A program made the translations under genes and the position numbers. 43,578 nucleotides of DNA, taken from assembly GCA_016707605.1 (NCBI GenBank), contig JADJHJ010000023.1:1-43578 (forward strand). The letters run 5' to 3'. The stretch is from Candidatus Promineofilum glycogenicum. Its GTDB lineage: Bacteria; Chloroflexota; Anaerolineae; Promineifilales; Promineifilaceae. Positions 8,119 through 14,304 of the stretch are shown piece by piece (positions within the stretch are counted from its first letter, which is position 1; each line of letters begins with the position of its first letter). The notes under the pieces were generated by a model. That model had not been told where the DNA came from, did not search any database, and saw only the letters and a list, made by a program, of their open reading frames with translations.

Positions 8119-8967
8119 TCACGGCCACAATGTACCGCCAATGGTAAGGCCGCTGTTGACTTTACGCAACCGGCGCCGGTTGTGTGGCGGGGCTTCGCCG
8201 CCGCCCGCCCGCCCGGAGGGGGGGGCCCCCCCCCCGGGCCAACCAAAAAAAAAAAAGGGGCGCATGGCGTCGGCGGCGATGGCCGGCCGCGTGGCATAGA
8301 CGTAGCCGCGGCCGCGCACGGAGAGGATGTGCGCCGGGCGGCCGAGCGCCTGCTCGATCTTGCGCCGCAGCCGGTGGATGGTCACGCGCAACGTGCCCTC
8401 GTTGACCGGCCCGTCGGCCCAGACCTGCTGCAAGAGGTACTCCTGGCTTAGCACGCGGTCGCGGTGGCGCAACAGCAGGCGCACGAGCAGCGCCTCGCGG
8501 TCGGTCAGGGTGACGAACTGGCCGTCGACCTCGACCAGTTGCTCGCCGGAGCCTGGCTCTTCGGCCGGCCGGGGCGACCCGCGATGGGGCCGCCGCAGAC
8601 AGCGCCGCACGCGGGCCACGACCTCAGCCGTGTCGGCCGGCATGGCGATGAAGTCATCGACACAATCCTCCAGCAGCATCGCCGCCCGTTCATGCAGCAC
8701 CTCGGCCGCCAGGGCGATGACCGGCACGTCGTCGCCAAGGTGGATTTCCCGGCACAGTCCCAACTCAGCCTGCCAGGTCGTCTGGCGCGCGGCCAGCAGC
8801 ACCAGGTCGGGCGGGCCATAGCGGCCGACGTGGCGTCGCCCCTCGGCCGCGGTCACGACGCAGACGACCTCGTAGCCCGCCTCCTCCAGCGCGGCACACA
8901 TGGCGTCTCGCTCTGTGCTATGATCGTCAATTACCAGGATGCGCGCTTCCGCCGCTCTCATCGCCAC
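8119..8967 (-). CDS. OmpR-type winged-helix regulator with degenerate receiver domain
   Basis: Receiver domain about residues 8-120, winged-helix DNA-binding domain about 145-235 (TLTDREALLVRLLLRHRDRV, GTLRVTIHRLRRKIEQ, ILSVRGRGYVYATRP). The acidic pair D14 D15 is present, but the phospho-acceptor position in PDLVLLAAR is Ala (about 59), the T/S position is Ala, and the conserved Lys is Met (DFIAMP, about 109). It is therefore probably a phosphorylation-independent pseudo-receiver. After TRPAIAADAM the frame runs through a homopolymer block (PFFFFGWPGGG) to 8119, so the true C-terminus is probably near residue 235 and the tail is suspect. Alternative start: ATG 8961. Confidence 0.8.
   Translation of the reverse strand: MAMRAAEARILVIDDHSTERDAMCAALEEAGYEVVCVVTAAEGRRHVGRYGPPDLVLLAARQTTWQAELGLCREIHLGDDVPVIALAAEVLHERAAMLLEDCVDDFIAMPADTAEVVARVRRCLRRPHRGSPRPAEEPGSGEQLVEVDGQFVTLTDREALLVRLLLRHRDRVLSQEYLLQQVWADGPVNEGTLRVTIHRLRRKIEQALGRPAHILSVRGRGYVYATRPAIAADAMRPFFFFGWPGGGAPPSGRAGGGEAPPHNRRRLRKVNSGLTIGGTLWP
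8218..8260. other. Homopolymer block, probable assembly artefact
   Basis: Consecutive runs of G, C, A and G (about 10 G, 10 C, then 12 A, 4 G) at the 3' end of the regulator gene. Nothing in the neighbouring composition predicts this. It creates a meaningless F/G/P tail. Confidence 0.6.
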
Positions 8968-9001
8968 ACTCCTGTTTCCTGACGCAGCCGGGCCGGCAAA
9001 G

Positions 9002-9032
9002 AAAAAAGCCCAGCGCGTAACGCGCCGGGCTT
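9002..9032 (-). terminator. Rho-independent terminator of the phasin-like gene
   Basis: On the minus strand, a 12-bp stem (AAGCCCGGCGCG with CGCGCTGGGCTT, one mismatch, loop TTA) is followed directly by a T run. It is 70 bp beyond the phasin-like stop codon. Confidence 0.85.
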
Positions 9033-9058
9033 GGCTGATCCTAGGAAGATGATGGGCA

Positions 9059-9081
9059 GAGACGTTCCGTCGGAACGTCTC
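9059..9081. repeat. GAGACGTTCC palindrome, isolated copy
   Basis: A 23-bp palindrome, GAGACGTTCCG-T-CGGAACGTCTC, with TACAGC flank. The same element occurs three times inside the DUF5682 gene at 16200-16324. Confidence 0.8.
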
Positions 9082-9100
9082 TACAGCGGGGCGGCGATGA

Positions 9101-9511
9101 TTAGATCTGCTGCGCGGCCGCGTTTTCCTTGATAACCTTGTCCAACTTGCGCTCGACCGAGCCGACCTTCTTGGTCATGGTCTCGATCTGCTCGACGGTC
9201 GGCAGGTGGACGCGGGTCAGAACCTGCTCGCTGTACTTGTCCAGCGTCTCGTTGGCCTTCTTGACGGTGTCCTTGGCCACAGTCTGCGGCATCTCGACCA
9301 GGTCGTTGACGCGGACGCGGTTGTCCTTGGCCATCTTCTCGCCCCGCTCCACCAGCGTGTGGCGATACTCCATGCCGCGATCGAACCACTTCTGCGCGTG
9401 CTCCTGGACGACGTCGAGGACGCCCAAACCCATGTAGACGTTCTCGCGGCCGAAGGTTACAACCTTGTCCACCAGAGTCTTGCCGTTTACCATTTCAACT
9501 TGCTCAGTCAT
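9101..9511 (-). CDS. Phasin-like polyhydroxyalkanoate granule-associated protein
   Basis: A 136-residue, charged, almost entirely helical protein starting MTEQVEMVNGKTLVDKVV. It has a central amphipathic stretch (AQKWFDRGMEYRHTLVERGEKM) and a C-terminal heptad-like coiled coil (VEQIETMTKKVGSVERKLDKVIKE). Length, composition and C-terminal coiled coil resemble phasins of the PhaF/PhaI type, which coat PHA granules; no PHA synthase is in view, so the call is moderate. It is a single-gene unit with its own promoter (9580-9608), a pair of operator-like repeats and a terminator (9002-9032). Codon use is less GC-biased than its neighbours, as in highly expressed genes. Confidence 0.6.
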   Translation of the reverse strand: MTEQVEMVNGKTLVDKVVTFGRENVYMGLGVLDVVQEHAQKWFDRGMEYRHTLVERGEKMAKDNRVRVNDLVEMPQTVAKDTVKKANETLDKYSEQVLTRVHLPTVEQIETMTKKVGSVERKLDKVIKENAAAQQI

Positions 9512-9553
9512 CTCAATTTACCTCATTGTGCAATGGCGCACATAATTCTTTGC

Positions 9554-9600
9554 TAACGCGATGCGTCATAGTCACAGACAATATAACGCATTGCGTCATA
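9554..9600. promoter_or_regulatory. Paired operator-like repeats in the phasin-gene promoter
   Basis: Two near-identical 17-mers, TAACGCGATGCGTCATA (9554-9570) and TAACGCATTGCGTCATA (9584-9600), are exactly 30 bp apart. Each is nearly palindromic around ACGCA-TGCGT. The second fills the -35/-10 spacer and the first lies just past the expected start site, the geometry of a dimeric repressor binding one face of the helix three turns apart. Confidence 0.7.
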
Positions 9601-9608
9601 TTTGTCAA
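9580..9608 (-). promoter_or_regulatory. Sigma-70-type promoter of the phasin-like gene
   Basis: Minus strand: TTGACA (9608-9603), a 17-bp spacer, TATATT (9585-9580). The predicted start is near 9573, giving a leader of about 60 nt to the ATG at 9511. Confidence 0.8.
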
Positions 9609-9636
9609 GCAGGTAATTGGTAAACTGAGCGACTGG

Positions 9637-10320
9637 TTAGCGCCGCCGATTGGCGATGGTGATGTAGTAGAGCAGTTGCAGCACGGCGGTGACGGCCGCG
9701 GCGATGTAGGTCAGCGCCGCGGCGCGCAGGACGGCATTGGCCCCGCGCCGATCCTGATCCGCACTGAGCAACCCCGCCTCGCCCAGCAGGGCGATGCCGC
9801 GCCGGCTGGCGTCGAACTCCACCGGCAGGGTCAAAATTGAGAACAGCACCATCAGCCCGAAGAAGAACACCCCCAGCCACAGCAGGCCGGTGACGTTGAA
9901 GATGATGCCGGCCAGGATGGACAGGTAAGAGAGCGTCGGGCTGAATTGCACCGCCGGCAGCAGGAAGCCGCGCGCCTTGATCAGCGCCGAGCCGGTCTGG
10001 TACTGCTGCACGTGGCCCAACTCATGGGCGGCAATGGCCATCGCCGCCACGCTGGGCTGCGTGGCCGTGCCCTGCGAGAAGCGCACGATGTTGGCGCGCG
10101 GGTCGAAGTGGTCAGTCATGTTGCCCGGCACGACCTGCATGCCGATCTCATTCAGCGGCGTGCGGTCAAAGAGCGCCTCGCCCACCTGCGCCCCGGTCAG
10201 CCCGTTGGCGTTGCGCACCTTGCTCCACTTGTTGTAGGTACTGCGCAGATACATCTGTACCAGAAAGGAGATGATCAACGTGGGGATGGCGATGAAGATG
10301 AAGTAGTTCATGTCGAACAT
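9637..10320 (-). CDS. Membrane zinc metallopeptidase (YugP/Zn_peptidase_2 family)
   Basis: 227 residues: an N-terminal membrane anchor (YFIFIAIPTLIISFLVQMYL), then a cytosolic-side zinc domain with HFDPRANIVRFS and the catalytic AAHELGHVQQYQ (H99 E100 xx H103), then further hydrophobic segments (LSYLSILAGIIFNVTGLLWL; FFGLMVLFSILTLPVEFDAS; a C-terminal helix LTYIAAAVTAVLQLLYY). ASRRG with a nearby D/E is the usual third-ligand region. Family members are uncharacterised membrane zinc proteases. I chose ATG 10320 over 10335 because GGAGG lies 8 nt before it; the longer start would overlap that site. Confidence 0.88.
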   Translation of the reverse strand: MFDMNYFIFIAIPTLIISFLVQMYLRSTYNKWSKVRNANGLTGAQVGEALFDRTPLNEIGMQVVPGNMTDHFDPRANIVRFSQGTATQPSVAAMAIAAHELGHVQQYQTGSALIKARGFLLPAVQFSPTLSYLSILAGIIFNVTGLLWLGVFFFGLMVLFSILTLPVEFDASRRGIALLGEAGLLSADQDRRGANAVLRAAALTYIAAAVTAVLQLLYYITIANRRR

Positions 10321-10428
10321 GGTGACGGCCTCCAATCAAACGGAGCGGACGATGACTCAACCTTACTCTCCATAGTAGTACAACAAGAGTACCTACGCAA
10401 GAGTGATGCGGCGAAGCCAGAGAAAGAG

Positions 10429-11247
10429 TTAGTGCGCCCGCAGTTCGTTGATCGCATCGCGCATCTGCAAGGCCGCCGCGCGGGTCGCTTCAGCGAAATC
10501 CAGCCCGGCCGAAGCGTAGAGCACGCTGCGCCCGGCGTTGATGACCGGCCCAGCGATGGCGTCGGGGCCATGAGCTACGGCCGCGGCCAGGTCGCCCCCC
10601 TGCGCGCCGACGCCGGGAATGAGGAAGTTGGCCGCCGGGGCCAGCGCCCGCGCCGCGGCCAGTTCGGCCGGGTAGGTCGCGCCGACGACGAAGCCGCAAT
10701 GGCCGTCGCCCGGCCCGGCCCACTCAGCGGCGGCGCGCAACACCTCGGCCGCCAGCCCGTCGCCGGCGGTCAGGTCGCCCTGGAAGCGCTGCGCCCCCGG
10801 ATTCGACGTGCGGGCCAGCACGTAGACCGCTTTGTCGGGCCGCCCGGCCAGCAGCGGGCGCACCGCCTCCTCGCCCACGTAGGGGTTGACTGTCACCGCG
10901 TCCACGTTCCACACGTCGAACAGCCCCCGCCCCCATGCCGCCTGGGTATGGCCGATGTCGCCGATCTTGGCGTCGAGGATGACCGGGATGTGGTCGGGGA
11001 TGTAGGCGATGGTGCGCTCCAGGGCCATGACGCCGGCCGCGCCCCATTGCAGGTAGAAGCCGAGGTTGGGCTTGTAGGCGCAGACGAGGTCGGCCGTGGC
11101 GTCGATGATGGCCCGGTTGAAGGGCAGCAGCGGCTCATCCCACTTCAGTGCCGCCACCGGCAGGCGGTCGGGCTGGGGGTCGAGGCCCAGGCAGACCCAG
11201 GAGTGGTTAGCTTGCTGGGCGCGGTGAAGCTTGTCGAGGTAGGGCAT
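10429..11247 (-). CDS. pyrF: Orotidine 5'-phosphate decarboxylase (group 2)
   Basis: Decarboxylates OMP to UMP, the last step of de novo pyrimidine synthesis. 272 residues from ATG 11247 (MPYLDKLHRAQQANHSWVCLGLDPQPDRLP). The catalytic array LDAKIGDIGHT (D92, K94, D97) and ADLVCAYKPNLGFYL are characteristic of the longer group-2 enzymes. The later phosphate-binding region includes LIPGVGAQGGDL and INAGRSVLYAS. An upstream extension to 11331 crosses a repeat and lacks family similarity. It precedes the metallopeptidase by 108 bp on the same strand. Confidence 0.93.
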   Translation of the reverse strand: MPYLDKLHRAQQANHSWVCLGLDPQPDRLPVAALKWDEPLLPFNRAIIDATADLVCAYKPNLGFYLQWGAAGVMALERTIAYIPDHIPVILDAKIGDIGHTQAAWGRGLFDVWNVDAVTVNPYVGEEAVRPLLAGRPDKAVYVLARTSNPGAQRFQGDLTAGDGLAAEVLRAAAEWAGPGDGHCGFVVGATYPAELAAARALAPAANFLIPGVGAQGGDLAAAVAHGPDAIAGPVINAGRSVLYASAGLDFAEATRAAALQMRDAINELRAH

Positions 11248-11272
11248 GGTCACTCTCGTTGGGCATGGGCCA

Positions 11273-11341
11273 GACCTGACAGGCGGGCGGCCACCCGGTT
11301 CACGTCGGCCGAGGTGTGGGTGGTCGCCCACCTGTCAGATC
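11273..11341. repeat. Imperfect inverted repeat with GACCTGACAGG arms
   Basis: GACCTGACAGG (11273-11283) pairs with CCTGTCAGATC (11331-11341); GGCGGGCGGCCACC-like and GGTGGTCGCCCACC-like inner segments also pair. Located between the zinc-ribbon stop and the pyrF start. A short related palindrome, AGACCTCTGAGGTCT, is at about 12011-12025. Confidence 0.55.
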
Positions 11342-11362
11342 GTTCAGGGGTTATGGCTGCAT

Positions 11363-11734
11363 CTATTTGGAAACCGTCAAAACAGCGAACGCCTGCTCGG
11401 CCAGCATCAGGGCCGCGCCGGTCAGCGTCGTCAGCGCGCCGTGGCGCAGCCGCCGGGCGTGGGCGCTGGCCACCGGCTGCCCACGCAGGAAGCGGCGCTC
11501 CACGTAGCCGAAGGCCATCTCGGCCGCCACCGAGGCCGCCGTCAGGGCCGCCGCGCGGCCGATGTGGCTGAGATCGGCCGGAGCAACGCGCTCGGTCGTC
11601 TCCACCCAATAGGGAGCGTCGGCATCTGATGAATAGATGATGGTCTGGGTGACAAACGACGCGCCGCAGCGGGCGCAGGTGCGGTTGCCGGTCGGGTTCA
11701 GAGTGCGGCACTGAGGGCAGGGTCGATGGGTCAT
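11363..11734 (-). CDS. Zinc-ribbon protein of unknown function
   Basis: A 123-residue protein starting MTHRPCPQCRTLNPTGNRTCARCGASFV. The two CxxC pairs form a rubredoxin-like zinc ribbon in the first 25 residues. A linker then leads to two hydrophobic, Ala-rich helices (AAALTAASVAAEMAFGYVERRF and ALTTLTGAALMLAEQAFAVL) that may be membrane-embedded or a helical hairpin. Function not recognised. ATG near 11734 is preferred to a TTG at 11809, whose extra 25 residues show no structure and fall where the zinc ribbon would normally begin. Confidence 0.65.
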   Translation of the reverse strand: MTHRPCPQCRTLNPTGNRTCARCGASFVTQTIIYSSDADAPYWVETTERVAPADLSHIGRAAALTAASVAAEMAFGYVERRFLRGQPVASAHARRLRHGALTTLTGAALMLAEQAFAVLTVSK

Positions 11735-12054
11735 GATGCTTACCTCGGTGTGATCTGCTCCGGAGAGCGATGGCTGAGCTTGATGGGCGGAGTGTCGGTG
11801 CAGTGGCAAGTCAACATGGCCGGGCCTCTATTTTGTTAATGCCGCGCGCCCCAACGGGGCACAGTGCGCCGAAGTATAACGATACAGTTCAATTGCGCCT
11901 GAGTGATTATCCTTATCTATCCCGTTTGCTCTTGTCCGCCGTATAGCAGTATCTAACTTTTTTCTTACGTCCGTCCTTTAGGGTGATAACGCGGCGCCAG
12001 GTTCTCGGCCAGACCTCTGAGGTCTTTCTTACTTCCCCCGTGTAGAATATACCC
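11735..12054. other. Divergent intergenic region (zinc-ribbon / dnaJ)
   Basis: About 320 bp, AT-richer than the surroundings. I see no gene. It contains the short palindrome AGACCTCTGAGGTCT and a candidate -10 (TAGAAT/TATACC) near 12040, without a convincing -35. No CIRCE element is visible. Confidence 0.5.
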
Positions 12055-12091
12055 ATAGAAACCGAGTTTCTGGCAGAAACTCGGTTTCTAT
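12055..12091. repeat. Perfect 18-bp palindrome in the dnaJ leader
   Basis: Arms ATAGAAACCGAGTTTCTG (12055-12072) and its exact complement (12074-12091), separated by one base. It ends nine bases before the dnaJ ATG and abuts the weak ribosome-binding sequence AGGTGA. Confidence 0.9.
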
Positions 12092-12099
12092 AGGTGACA

Positions 12100-13146
12100 A
12101 TGGACTATAAAGACTACTACAAGACGCTGGGCGTGAAGAAGAACGCCGGCGCGGATGACATCAAGAAAGCCTACCGCAAGCTGGCGCGGAAGTATCACCC
12201 CGACGTCAACCAGGGCGACAAGGCGGCCGAAGAGCGCTTCAAGGAGATCAACGAAGCCTACGAGGTGCTGTCCGACGAGGACAAGCGCGGCAAGTACGAC
12301 CGCTTCGGCGCGGAGTGGCAGCAGTATTCGCGCACCGGCGGCCGGCCGGAGGACTTCAACTGGGGGCAATGGGGCGGGGGCGGCGCAGGCGGCGCGGGCG
12401 GCGCGGGCGGCCAGCCGGGCGGCGGGCAGTATCGTTCCGTCTCGCCGGAGGAGTTCGAGCAGATGTTCGGCCGCGGCGGCGCGGGCGGGGGCGGCAGCTT
12501 CTCCGACTTCTTCGACTTCATGTTCGGCGCGGCGGGCGGCCAGCAGCGGGGCAGCGCGCGGCCGGGCTTCGGCGGCAACTATACCACCACGACCGACTTC
12601 AACGACCTGTTTAGTGGACAGCAGACCGTTGCGCCCCAGTCGCTCGACCAGGAACACCCCATCCAGATCACGCTGGAAGAGGCGTTCCACGGCACGACGC
12701 GCGCCATCCAGTGGGAGAACGGGCGGCGGCTGGAGGCACGTATCCCCCGCGGCGTGCGCACCGGCTCGCGCGTGCGCCTGAGCGGGCAGGCCGGGGCGAG
12801 CGACGGCCGCGGCGGCGACCTCTACCTCAAGGTCGAGGTGCTGCCCCACGAACTCTACGAGCGCGACGGCGACGACCTGCGCCTGACGCTGCCCGTTGAC
12901 CTGTTCACCGTCCTGCTGGGCGGCAAGGTCAGCGTGCCGGCGCTGGATAAGTCGGTCAACCTGACCATCCCTGAAGGGACGCGCAACGGCAAGGTGTTCC
13001 GGCTGGCGAAGCTGGGCCTGCCCAAGTTGCGCCAGCCGGATGAGCGTGGCGATCTCTACGTGACGCTGGCCGTCGAGCTGCCGCGCGATCTATCGGAAGA
13101 GGAGAAGCAGGTAGTTAAGGAGTGGCAGGCGTTGCGTGGTAAGTAA
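12100..13146 (+). CDS. DnaJ-family co-chaperone without zinc finger (CbpA-like)
   Basis: 348 residues from ATG 12100 (MDYKDYYKTLGV). J domain at 1-70 with the HPD motif in RKYHPDVNQ. A long G/F-rich linker (about 90-175, several GGAGGAGG runs and FGRGGAGGGGSFSDFFDFMFG) leads to two C-terminal beta-sandwich domains (ITLEEAFHGTTRAI; LTLPVDLFTVLLGGKVSVPALD; VNLTIPEGTRNGKVFRL). The Cys4 zinc repeats of DnaJ itself are absent, so this is type II (CbpA). It stimulates the DnaK ATPase and delivers substrates in the cytoplasm. A GTG at 12094 is an alternative start. Its terminal residues ALRGK lie in a hairpin shared with the convergent VWA gene. Confidence 0.92.
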   Translation: MDYKDYYKTLGVKKNAGADDIKKAYRKLARKYHPDVNQGDKAAEERFKEINEAYEVLSDEDKRGKYDRFGAEWQQYSRTGGRPEDFNWGQWGGGGAGGAGGAGGQPGGGQYRSVSPEEFEQMFGRGGAGGGGSFSDFFDFMFGAAGGQQRGSARPGFGGNYTTTTDFNDLFSGQQTVAPQSLDQEHPIQITLEEAFHGTTRAIQWENGRRLEARIPRGVRTGSRVRLSGQAGASDGRGGDLYLKVEVLPHELYERDGDDLRLTLPVDLFTVLLGGKVSVPALDKSVNLTIPEGTRNGKVFRLAKLGLPKLRQPDERGDLYVTLAVELPRDLSEEEKQVVKEWQALRGK

Positions 13147-13176
13147 GGTGAAATCGCCTTACTTTCCCCGCAACGC
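13129..13176. terminator. Hairpin spanning the stop codons of dnaJ and the VWA gene
   Basis: 20-bp arms (13129-13148 and 13157-13176) with two mismatches and an 8-nt loop. Both stop codons lie inside. Because the arms are mirror images, both proteins end in the same ALRGK. Likely a bidirectional terminator, although neither side has a strong T run. Confidence 0.7.
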
Positions 13177-14304
13177 CTCTCCCATCACCTCCGCAAACCC
13201 TTCCGGTGTGCAGGCGAAGGCCGGCGCGCCCAGGTCGGCCAGCCGCTGGGCCAGGGCCGTGTCGTAGCGCGGCGCGCCCTGGTCATTGAGCGCCAGCAGG
13301 ACGACGACCGCCACGCCGTCGGCCAGCATTTCGCCCACCTGGCGCACGACCCCTTCCTTGCTCCCACCCTCAAAGAGGTCAGTGATAAGGATAACAACCG
13401 TGTCGCGCGGCCGGGTGATGGCCCCGCGGGCGTAGGTCAGCGCCCGGTCAATGTTCGTCCCGCCGCCCAGCCGCAGGCCGAACAGCATCTCCACCGGGTC
13501 GCCCAACTGATCGCTGACGTCCACCACGGCCGTGTCGAACAGCACCAACCGCGCCGCCAGCGACGGGATAGAGGCCAGCACGGCCGCCGCCACCCCGGCG
13601 TAGACGACCGACGTGGCCATCGAGGCGCTGGCGTCGACCAGCAGGATGATGTCGCGCAGCGTCGCCTGTCGCCGGCCATAGCCCACCAGCCGCTCCGGCA
13701 CGACCGTCTGCTGCGCCGGCTGATAGTGGCGCAAGTTGGCCTGGACGGTGCGCGCCCAGTTGATCTCGGCCAGGCGGCGCGGCCGGTGGCGGCGGCCGGC
13801 GCGGTTGAGGCTGCCGGCGGCGGCCTGCCGCAGTGGAAAGTCGAGGCGCTTGACCAGGTCGCGCACCACCTGGGCCACGACCTGCCGGGCCGTCTCAAGG
13901 GTTTGCTCCGGCATCACCTTGCGCAGCGACAGCAGTTGCGCCGCCAGCGCCGCGTCCGGCTCCACCTGGGCCAGTAGCTCCGGGTGCTCCACCAGTTGGC
14001 GCGTCGTCAGCCGGGCCAGGGCGTCGCGCTGCATGATTTGGGCCACCGGCTCCGGGAAGTAGTCGCGCACGTCGCCCAGCCAGCGGGCCACATCGGGCAT
14101 CGACGCGCTCAAATCGCCGCCGCGCGCCTCGCCATAGAGCGCATCGAGCGCCTCGTCCAACGCCGCATCCCGCCCCGACAGCGGCGTCTCTTCGGGCCGC
14201 TCTCCTCCGCTCCCCTGTCCCCCCGATCCCCCACCCTCCGACTGATCTTCCCCTTTACCCAGGACCAGCCGCCAGCGGCGCGCCCGTTCGTCGCTCGTCG
14301 TCAT
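13159..14304 (-). CDS. VWA-domain protein of the MoxR/SWIM cluster (YehP-like)
   Basis: 381 residues from ATG 14304 (MTTSDERARRWRLVLGKGED). A helical N-terminal half (DAALDEALDALYGE; WLGDVRDYFPEPVAQIMQRDAL) leads to a von Willebrand A domain with the MIDAS motif VDASASM (D224, S226, S228), GGGTNIDRAL and VVILITDLFEGG. VWA proteins paired with MoxR ATPases bind a metal-dependent partner or client. The ATG overlaps the DUF5682 stop as ATGA, so the two are translationally coupled. It is the last gene of the five-gene operon starting at 21059. The homology to E. coli YehP is from memory. Confidence 0.88.
   Translation of the reverse strand: MTTSDERARRWRLVLGKGEDQSEGGGSGGQGSGGERPEETPLSGRDAALDEALDALYGEARGGDLSASMPDVARWLGDVRDYFPEPVAQIMQRDALARLTTRQLVEHPELLAQVEPDAALAAQLLSLRKVMPEQTLETARQVVAQVVRDLVKRLDFPLRQAAAGSLNRAGRRHRPRRLAEINWARTVQANLRHYQPAQQTVVPERLVGYGRRQATLRDIILLVDASASMATSVVYAGVAAAVLASIPSLAARLVLFDTAVVDVSDQLGDPVEMLFGLRLGGGTNIDRALTYARGAITRPRDTVVILITDLFEGGSKEGVVRQVGEMLADGVAVVVLLALNDQGAPRYDTALAQRLADLGAPAFACTPEGFAEVMGEALRGK

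Noticed and set aside
9946..11571. A 541-codon plus-strand open frame across the metallopeptidase, pyrF and zinc-ribbon genes
   Set aside because: It crosses three real genes and two intergenic regions with no family similarity.
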